Assembly (NCBI GenBank): GCA_024654065.1 | Contig: JANLIQ010000006.1 | Span: forward strand, 1-5,098 | DNA from: Candidatus Berkelbacteria bacterium | GTDB taxonomy: Bacteria > Patescibacteriota > UBA1384 > 2-12-FULL-50-11 | Direction of reading: 5' to 3' | DNA: 5,098 nt | In this document: positions 1 to 4,041 of the stretch, in pieces | How positions within the stretch are numbered: the stretch's first letter is position 1 | How the letters are laid out: every line of letters starts with the position of its first letter | Position numbers and translations under genes: made by a program | The notes under the pieces: model-generated | Database searches by the model: none | What the model was told of the DNA's origin: nothing | The model's input: the letters and a program-made list of their open reading frames with translations, nothing else

Positions 1-43
1 TTCTGGCACGGCGACAATCTCTGTATTGATTGCGTTGTAACTA

Positions 44-99
44 CGGTAACTTATTAATTAGCTATCCACTCTGATTTCGGTAACCTTATTTATTAGCTA
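44..99. repeat. Imperfect direct repeat pair upstream of the target promoter
   Basis: Bases 44-64 and 78-99 are near-identical copies (cggtaac / ttatt / attagcta) differing by one inserted C and one A/T change, with starts 34 bases apart. A third, shorter echo (cggtaa) lies at 141-146 near the predicted transcription start. The second copy ends 11 bases before the -35 box. The repeat is seen directly; a role as tandem binding sites for a regulator of the target gene is inference. Confidence 0.55.
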
Positions 100-110
100 A
101 GAGGATACCC

Positions 111-139
111 TTGACTATTCAGGTAATATGAGGTATAGT
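111..139 (+). promoter_or_regulatory. Sigma70-like promoter of the DGR target gene
   Basis: TTGACT at 111-116 and TATAGT at 134-139 are separated by 17 bases. Each box is one mismatch from consensus and the spacing is ideal. Transcription would start near 146, leaving a 5' leader of about 138 bases before the target start at 284. The match is seen in the sequence; activity is inferred. Confidence 0.65.
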
Positions 140-164
140 TCGGTAAGTATTTTAACAAGTAATT

Positions 165-249
165 GAGGTGAGCTTTCTCGGAACAAATTTTGCTCCTGGG
201 AAGCTCATCTTGACCACAAGAGACAGCTCGCCACTCAGCGACACTGAGT
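165..249 (+). other. Hairpin-rich 5' leader of the target mRNA
   Basis: A long stem pairs 165-178 with 198-211 (core tgagctttc with ggaagctca, including G-U pairs). A second hairpin pairs 233-238 (actcag) with 244-249 (ctgagt) around a five-base loop. Both lie between the predicted start of transcription and the Shine-Dalgarno site, leaving that site unpaired in this fold. Folding was done by eye. A regulatory role is possible, but no known riboswitch class was recognised. Confidence 0.4.
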
Positions 250-268
250 CGATGTCCGAAATTCCAAT

Positions 269-274
269 GGAGGA
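269..274 (+). promoter_or_regulatory. Shine-Dalgarno site of the target gene
   Basis: GGAGGA at 269-274 lies 9 bases before the ATG at 284. It selects that ATG; the nearer ATG at 276 is out of frame and too close. It is the clearest ribosome binding site in the window. Confidence 0.8.
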
Positions 275-283
275 AATGCAGCA

Positions 284-1060
284 ATGCGTAAAGTTGTTGT
301 CAGCGGGTCGACTATCAATAGCGGCCAACTCGTAGATCTCCTTCGAAAGGCAGTACAGGGTGGTCCGGTTACCTTCGAAAACTTCCAGTACTACCTAGAG
401 GACCCCAACCGGTTTGCCGCCCCGGAACAGACGTCGCTCGATCGAGCAATCAGGCTCTTAGGGGTCGAGAAGGTCGTCACCGCCCAGCAGTGGGGAGAGG
501 TCTGGGGTCGCGAAGTCGTCGAGACCGAAGCGGGTGTCCTCAAGTTCAACCAGGGCGTCCTGCAGAGCGCAGCCGATACCAACAAGGCCGGCTTCACGGA
601 CTTCCGGATCGTCTACTACGGTGGCACCTCGCTACGCGAGGGACACCAGATCTTCGGAACCGACAAGAGCGTCCAACCTTGCTATTGGAAGGACAGCACT
701 TGGTGGCTCGGTTCGGAGAACGACTGGGCGACGCATCAGCCCAAAACCGGCTACTATCTCCTCGACTACAAGCTCCGCTTCCGAAACATGAAGTGGCAGT
801 CCCAGGAAAACGAGATAGCCAAGCTTGGCAACGGCTACAGCCGTGCTCACGAAACCGTCGTGACCGAGGGAGCTTTCAGCTTCTACAAGGTCCACAACGG
901 CGAGCGCCTGCTTGAGAAGGAATACCACTGGGGCCGATCATCGGACTCCGATGGCTACCGCGTCCGCGTTGGCTTCTTCCTTGCCGATGGCTGGGACGTC
1001 AGCGGGCTCCAGCCCGGCTTCTCGCGCGACTACTTGGGTGTCGTTGTCGCTCGGAACTAA
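284..1060 (+). CDS. DGR target (variable) protein with C-type-lectin-like variable C-terminus
   Basis: This 258-residue protein is the one diversified by the retroelement. Its residues 219-257 are encoded by the VR, which aligns without gaps to the TR and differs only at TR adenines. DGR targets generally carry a C-type-lectin / formylglycine-generating-enzyme-like fold at the C-terminus that displays variable residues for ligand binding. Features that fit are the aromatic-rich segment around residues 130-165 (CYW, TWWLG, DWATH), YHWGRSSDSDG just before the variable part, and the closing LGVVVAR strand. The VR ends one residue before the stop, as is typical. There is no signal peptide, membrane segment or lipobox, so the protein looks cytoplasmic unless exported another way. 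Residues 1-125 were not matched to a named domain. The start is set by the Shine-Dalgarno site at 269. GC and C-ending codons are clearly commoner than in the RT gene. The ligand is unknown. Confidence 0.92.
   Translation: MRKVVVSGSTINSGQLVDLLRKAVQGGPVTFENFQYYLEDPNRFAAPEQTSLDRAIRLLGVEKVVTAQQWGEVWGREVVETEAGVLKFNQGVLQSAADTNKAGFTDFRIVYYGGTSLREGHQIFGTDKSVQPCYWKDSTWWLGSENDWATHQPKTGYYLLDYKLRFRNMKWQSQENEIAKLGNGYSRAHETVVTEGAFSFYKVHNGERLLEKEYHWGRSSDSDGYRVRVGFFLADGWDVSGLQPGFSRDYLGVVVARN
940..1054 (+). repeat. DGR variable repeat (VR)
   Basis: This 115-base stretch matches the TR at 1456-1570 at a constant offset of 516. There are 19 differences, all where the TR has A: 8 become T, 7 become G, 4 become C. 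The variable codons change 13 amino acids, of which 11 are Asn codons in the TR (to Y, R, F, L, D, D, S, L, F, R, Y), one is Arg to Gly and one is Asp to Gly. Upstream, 931-937 also matches 1447-1453 except at TR adenines, but two non-A mismatches at 938-939 break the core. Confidence 0.96.
1032..1060 (+). other. Probable initiation-of-mutagenic-homing (IMH) end of the VR
   Basis: The last 23 bases of the VR (1032-1054) are identical to TR 1548-1570 and hold only one A. The next bases diverge at non-adenine TR positions (1055 A versus TR 1571 C; 1060 A versus TR 1576 T) with a four-base match between. In the Bordetella phage DGR the VR ends in IMH and the TR in a slightly different IMH*, which fixes the direction of information transfer. 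The layout here is the same by analogy. Confidence 0.6.
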
Positions 1061-1075
1061 CGAACCTTGGACATT

Positions 1076-1087
1076 GGCTCTTGAGCC
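1076..1087. repeat. Short perfect inverted repeat just 3' of the VR
   Basis: ggctc and gagcc are separated by two bases; as a hairpin this gives a four-pair stem with loop cttg. It lies 21 bases after the VR end. Some DGR target sites need a short hairpin or cruciform downstream of the VR, so this is a candidate, but it is short and could be chance. Confidence 0.35.
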
Positions 1088-1101
1088 TTTTGTCCCCCTT
1101 G

Positions 1102-1132
1102 AACTCCCGGCGGTTTACCGTCCGGGAGTTTT
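1102..1132 (+). terminator. Intrinsic terminator of the target gene
   Basis: aactcccgg (1102-1110) pairs with ccgggagtt (1122-1130). The stem continues inward with cgg/ccg around loop ttta, with a single bulged T at 1121, giving 12 base pairs. A short T run (1129-1132) follows. It lies 41 bases after the target stop. It separates target mRNA from template RNA and may also extrude as a target-site cruciform. Confidence 0.8.
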
Positions 1133-1180
1133 CCATACCCTAGCGCGTAGCGCTCGACGCAAATTTTTATTACTCAGTCC

Positions 1181-1209
1181 TGTACGCACAAACAACTAAC
1201 GGATATAAT
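1181..1209 (+). promoter_or_regulatory. Candidate promoter of the template RNA
   Basis: A perfect TATAAT box lies at 1204-1209. A weak -35 candidate (tgtacg, 3 of 6) lies at 1181-1186 with a 17-base spacer. It follows the target terminator, so the TR would otherwise depend on read-through. Transcription would start near 1216, about 240 bases before the TR. Confidence 0.5.
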
Positions 1210-1223
1210 ACGACCGTCTTGCT

Positions 1224-1304
1224 AGTGCAGGCTCGGCTACGGTTGAGCCTCGCGAGGCACTCGTCTTTGTATTCGCCAGAATGCCAAAGTCTAAGGGCTT
1301 GGCA
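1224..1304 (+). other. Structured leader of the template RNA
   Basis: Two hairpins are visible. In the first, agtgc (1224-1228) pairs with gcact (1257-1261), enclosing aggctc (1229-1234) with gagcct (1245-1250). In the second, tgccaa (1282-1287) pairs with ttggca (1299-1304), extended by gtc/ggc around loop taag with one bulged A. Structured segments flanking the TR fit a retroelement RNA bound by RT and Avd. Pairing was found by eye; function is inferred. Confidence 0.4.
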
Positions 1305-1455
1305 GCGTGCGAGAAAGATTTGAGAGAAAGTTCTTGCCTGTTTTTGGTGGAGATGTTTCTACACTACTCCCGAATAAAATTCAGAAAGAAGAGTCCATAA
1401 GCCTTGTGGCAGTAACGCTCACCTTTCAGTGATTACAGATGAAAACAGGCAAACT

Positions 1456-1570
1456 ATCGGACTCCGATGGCAACCGCGTCAACGTTGGCAACTTCAATGC
1501 CAATGGCTGGAACGTCAACAGGAACCAGCCCGACAACTCGAACGACAACTTGGGTGTCGTTGTCGCTCGG
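1456..1570 (+). repeat. DGR template repeat (TR)
   Basis: This invariant donor copy aligns to the VR at 940-1054. It holds 29 adenines in 115 bases, most in AAC or AAT codons when read in the target frame, the usual TR design. In that frame no single or double adenine change can give a stop codon, since every A-containing codon is AAY, GAY, AGG or CAG (the partial codon at the 5' edge, cta, lies outside the aligned reading). The short reading frame through it (1439-1624) is a by-product of homology to the target and is not called as a gene. Confidence 0.96.
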
Positions 1571-1585
1571 CACTATCTCTCAAAC

Positions 1586-1981
1586 TTAGAAGGAGGGGAT
1601 CAAAGCGGCTCGGAACCGGAATAAGTCGGGGGGGGTGACTTTAGTAGCTTTCAGCCACCCTCCCAACATCCGACCAACTTCGTCGATCAGCTTTTCCAAC
1701 ATGACGTATTTCTTTGGATCGATGACTTTCAGATCCTTAGTTAAGCGGAGGAGAATCCGCAACGTGTTGAGCTGAACGCTGGCACTCTCGAGCGTCGCTA
1801 ACTTCTCCGTTTTTTCTTGCTGGCTGGCCAGGATGATCGATTGGAGCAAATCTAATACTAGGTTCTCACAGCGTTGCCAGACTGTGTGACGGTCTTGTTT
1901 GGCGACATGATCGCGACAACTATAGAACGCTTTATAGAGGTCGTACGACTTTTGAAAGATAGGTAATCCAAGTGATTCCAT
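1586..1981 (-). CDS. avd: DGR accessory protein Avd (four-helix bundle)
   Basis: This 131-residue protein resembles the Avd / four-helix-bundle family that partners DGR reverse transcriptases. In Bordetella phage, Avd is a basic pentamer that binds RT and the template RNA and is needed for cDNA synthesis. Family-like features are LPIFQKSYDLYKAFY (6-20), a second helix to about 54, LESASVQLNTLRILLRLTKDL (64-84), PKKYVMLEKLIDEVGRMLGGWLK (89-111), and many Lys/Arg. The ~16-residue tail after WLKATKV looks non-conserved and follows a C8 run (plus-strand G8, 1628-1635), so its frame may be unstable. No Shine-Dalgarno site precedes the ATG at 1981. The gene lies opposite to the target, TR and RT and converges on the TR, its stop being about 15 bases from the TR end. 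Most described DGRs have it co-directional. Confidence 0.9.
   Translation of the reverse strand: MESLGLPIFQKSYDLYKAFYSCRDHVAKQDRHTVWQRCENLVLDLLQSIILASQQEKTEKLATLESASVQLNTLRILLRLTKDLKVIDPKKYVMLEKLIDEVGRMLGGWLKATKVTPPDLFRFRAALIPSF
1625..1674. other. GC-rich hairpin built on a G8 tract, 3' of the TR
   Basis: On the plus strand, 1629-1637 (G run plus tg) pairs with 1656-1664 (caccctccc) in nine pairs including one G-U. Two inner pairs and an outer four-pair stem (1625-1628 with 1671-1674) add to it. It lies 55 bases after the TR, inside the 3' part of avd. No T run follows, so it is not a standard terminator. It may be a 3' structural element of the template RNA, or merely a result of avd coding. 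Confidence 0.4.
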
Positions 1982-2077
1982 TTCGAGCGCTAGTGAGAAA
2001 GAAGAATTAGTAACTTCATACTATGAAAATATACAAAAATATTTACAAATCAACTTCCAGTTGCTCAAAATCCTAAG
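1982..2077. promoter_or_regulatory. AT-rich divergent region between avd and RT
   Basis: These 96 bases must hold the start signals of avd (leftward) and RT (rightward), unless RT is read from far upstream. Only weak boxes are seen, such as ttagta (2007) with tataca (2030) on the plus strand at 17-base spacing. Neither gene has a clear Shine-Dalgarno site. A 17-codon frame (2023-2076) opens with MKIY, the same four residues as the RT start, and its TAA ends one base before the RT ATG. It could be a coupled leader peptide or chance. Confidence 0.3.
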
Positions 2078-3103
2078 ATGAAAATCTATTCAGGATTATT
2101 TGAGTCAATCATCTCGGTCGAAAACCTCTTTTTAGCATGGGAGAAATTTCGTAAAGGTAAGCGCAATCGGAAAGACGTTCAAGAATTTGAGTGGTTACTC
2201 GAACCGAATATTTTCCAGCTTCACCGTGATCTTAAGAACCGCCGTTATAAACACGGCAATTATCATACTTTTTATATTCAAGATCCCAAGCAGCGGTTAA
2301 TTAGCAAAGCCGCAGTTCGTGATCGCATCGTTCACCAAGCAATTTTCAATATTCTCAACCCAATCTTTGAAGCTGGTTTTATCCCCACTTCCTTCTCGTG
2401 TCGGATTGGCAAAGGTACTCATCGAGGAGTCTTGGCAGTCGACAAGATGATTCGACAGGTGAGCCGCAATTACACCCAACCTGGCTATGTTCTTAAATGT
2501 GATATTAAAAAATTCTTTCGGAGCGTTGATCACCAAACAATTATTCAGACCTTCGCCAGGCGGATTAAAGACGAAGATACCATTTGGTTACTGGGAAGGG
2601 TTGTTGAGAGCTTCCCAGACGGGATGCCGATCGGCAACCTGACCAGCCAGCTTTTTGCCAATATCTACATGAACGAGTTTGATCAATTCGTGAAACAAAC
2701 GCTTGGCGTCAAGAATTACGCTCGCTATACCGATGACTTTATTGTTGTTGCTCAGGAAAAAACGTATTTATCTAACTTACTTGAGCCGGTAAAGGAGTTT
2801 CTGCACCAGAACCTCTCGCTTGAGTTACACCAGAACAAAGTATCAATTCGAAAGTACCAACAAGGCGCCGACTTTTTGGGCTACGTGATCCTGCCACATC
2901 GCCGTCAGCTTAGGACGAAAACGAAGCATCGAGTTCTAAAGAATATTGACCAGCGGCTCAGAGAATATAAAGAGGGGTTAATTAGTAGATATGTACTTAG
3001 CCAGTCACTTGCCTCTTATCGTAGTGTTTTACAACATGCCGATACTTATAAGCTAACAAAGAAGATTCAGTCTCGGATTACCACCGCGCTTACAGAACTG
3101 TGA
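2078..3103 (+). CDS. DGR reverse transcriptase
   Basis: This 341-residue enzyme copies the TR RNA into cDNA with errors at template adenines; the cDNA then replaces the VR. RT motifs appear in order: RLISKAAVRDRIVHQAI (73-89), SFSCRIGKGTHRG (105-117), the catalytic strand VLKCDIKKFF (138-147, Asp142), IGNLTSQ (185-191), YTDDF (217-221, Asp219 and Asp220), LHQNKVSI (250-257) and FLGY (266-269). The IGNxxSQ form of motif 4 is the hallmark separating DGR RTs from group II intron and retron enzymes. Length is usual for DGR RTs, and there is no maturase or endonuclease domain. The catalytic residues are intact. Thr218 in the YxDD box is less usual than Met or Val. The ATG at 2078 is the only sensible start, with an in-frame stop upstream at 2024, but it lacks a Shine-Dalgarno site. 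Confidence 0.96.
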   Translation: MKIYSGLFESIISVENLFLAWEKFRKGKRNRKDVQEFEWLLEPNIFQLHRDLKNRRYKHGNYHTFYIQDPKQRLISKAAVRDRIVHQAIFNILNPIFEAGFIPTSFSCRIGKGTHRGVLAVDKMIRQVSRNYTQPGYVLKCDIKKFFRSVDHQTIIQTFARRIKDEDTIWLLGRVVESFPDGMPIGNLTSQLFANIYMNEFDQFVKQTLGVKNYARYTDDFIVVAQEKTYLSNLLEPVKEFLHQNLSLELHQNKVSIRKYQQGADFLGYVILPHRRQLRTKTKHRVLKNIDQRLREYKEGLISRYVLSQSLASYRSVLQHADTYKLTKKIQSRITTALTEL

Positions 3104-3112
3104 CATACGTTA

Positions 3113-3141
3113 AATCTTTAAAGTCCTCGACTGTTAAGATT
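3113..3141 (+). other. Hairpin after the RT gene
   Basis: 3113-3125 pairs with 3129-3141 in 11 of 13 positions (aatctt with aagatt outside, agtc with gact inside) around a three-base loop. It lies 10 bases after the RT stop. A G run rather than a T run follows, so it is not a standard intrinsic terminator. It may still mark the 3' end of the DGR transcript or protect it. Confidence 0.35.
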
Positions 3142-3192
3142 GGGGGAGCGGCCGGTACGGCAGGGGCTGGGCAGATGCGCTACACTACGAGC

Positions 3193-4041
3193 ATGTTAAT
3201 ATTCATCCACGGGACGGACTCGTTTCTGGCGCGGGACGCAATCAGTAAACTTAAAGCCAAATACTTAGAGAAGAATCCTGACGGGGTAGAGCTGATCGAA
3301 ATCGACGCAACAGAACCAATGCGTAATTGGGCCGACCTAAAAGCCTCGCCGCTTTTCGCAACTTCTCGATTAATTATTGTTAAACAAGCCGGAGAGCTAC
3401 TGGTAGACGAACAAAACAATTTGGCCTCAATGCTCATCGATCTGCCGTCTAGCTCTGTAGTTGTATTATGGGACGGAAAACCACTCAAAGCTAAAAGTTC
3501 TCTATCTATTCAGGTAGATAAGGCGACTAAAATTATCAACGCGGAGCCTCTTATGGGACCGGCGCTAAGAAATTGGATTAAAACTCAGGCTACGGAATTG
3601 GGTTTTGAAGTTACTCCAGAGTTAATCAACGAGCTAGTCGATCAATACGGTTCAGATCTTTGGGGTATCCAAACAGATCTTAAAACCAGGCAAGGCTCCT
3701 CTAGCATCTCTTCCTGGGGACGAGCACAAACAGAAAAACCTTTTGCCCTCTTTGATTATGTTAGAGGTCAGAGATGGTCAGATTTAAGAAAGCATCTTAT
3801 CCTTAGTCATCAGCGCGGTGAGGCAGTGGAAATGACAATAGGCTCCCTAGCCGCTGCAGTCCGCAAGAGTGTTTCCGACCCAACCCTTAAACGGAAAATG
3901 ACCGAAACTCTCTCGGAAATAGATATTGCTCTCAAGACTGGACTCATCGAATCTGGCGACGCTGTTGCTTTGCTAGCCTGCTACCTCCCCGATGGACAAC
4001 ATCGGGTACAATGGGAAGTAGCATGGGAATCTTTAACCTAA
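3193..4041 (+). CDS. holA: DNA polymerase III subunit delta
   Basis: The delta subunit is the clamp-loader wrench that opens the beta sliding clamp during chromosome replication. From the ATG at 3193 the protein has 282 residues. It opens with the family-typical strand and turn MLIFIHGTDSFLARDAI. It continues with the SPLFATSRLIIV segment (52-63), the middle-domain stretch ALRNWIK...LVDQYGSDLWGIQTDL (124-163), and the C-terminal helical collar domain from about FALFDYV (184-190) through DIALKTGLIESGDAVALL (244-261). The frame stays open back to a GTG at 3100 that overlaps the RT stop. Those 31 extra residues are Gly/Ala/Ser-rich and precede the normal first strand, so they are probably not part of the protein. 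ATG 3175 is a second option, with a weak aggggc upstream. It overlaps the next gene by 19 bases, suggesting translational coupling. Confidence 0.88.
   Translation: MLIFIHGTDSFLARDAISKLKAKYLEKNPDGVELIEIDATEPMRNWADLKASPLFATSRLIIVKQAGELLVDEQNNLASMLIDLPSSSVVVLWDGKPLKAKSSLSIQVDKATKIINAEPLMGPALRNWIKTQATELGFEVTPELINELVDQYGSDLWGIQTDLKTRQGSSSISSWGRAQTEKPFALFDYVRGQRWSDLRKHLILSHQRGEAVEMTIGSLAAAVRKSVSDPTLKRKMTETLSEIDIALKTGLIESGDAVALLACYLPDGQHRVQWEVAWESLT

Larger units (their letters stand above)
1216..1585 (+). ncRNA. DGR template RNA (TR RNA), approximate limits
   Basis: No protein gene is convincing between the target terminator and avd, and this stretch contains the TR. The RNA would start after the TATAAT box at 1204 and run through the TR. 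In the Bordetella phage DGR, cDNA priming needs TR RNA plus about 140 bases of 3' flank. Equivalent flank here would extend past 1585 into the antisense of avd, so the true 3' end is probably further right, perhaps beyond the hairpin at 1625-1674. The 5' limit rests on the promoter call and the 3' limit is arbitrary. Confidence 0.6.

Noticed and set aside
1..57. Possible 3' end of an upstream gene (frame 1 ends at 55-57, frame 2 at 38-40).
   Set aside because: The visible tails are only 12-18 residues with no recognisable motif, and no frame can be preferred.
93..284. Minus-strand 63-residue reading frame.
   Set aside because: It covers the target promoter, leader and Shine-Dalgarno site, shows no family features and has no ribosome binding site.
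912..1199. Plus-strand reading frame running across the target stop and terminator.
   Set aside because: It is an alternate frame of the target VR, reads through the terminator hairpin and has no start signal.
1439..1624. Reading frame through the TR that resembles the target C-terminus.
   Set aside because: The resemblance comes from the TR being the donor copy of the VR. It lacks a ribosome binding site and a complete domain, so it is template RNA, not a gene.
2078..3103. Group II intron or retron reverse transcriptase.
   Set aside because: There is no maturase or endonuclease domain, motif 4 is IGNLTSQ rather than the QGxxxSP type, and a matching TR, VR and Avd are adjacent.
3100..3192. 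GTG start of holA overlapping the RT stop by four bases.
   Set aside because: The overlap looks attractive, but the added 31 residues are low-complexity Gly/Ala/Ser and precede the normal first strand of delta. ATG 3193 fits the family better, though this is not proven.
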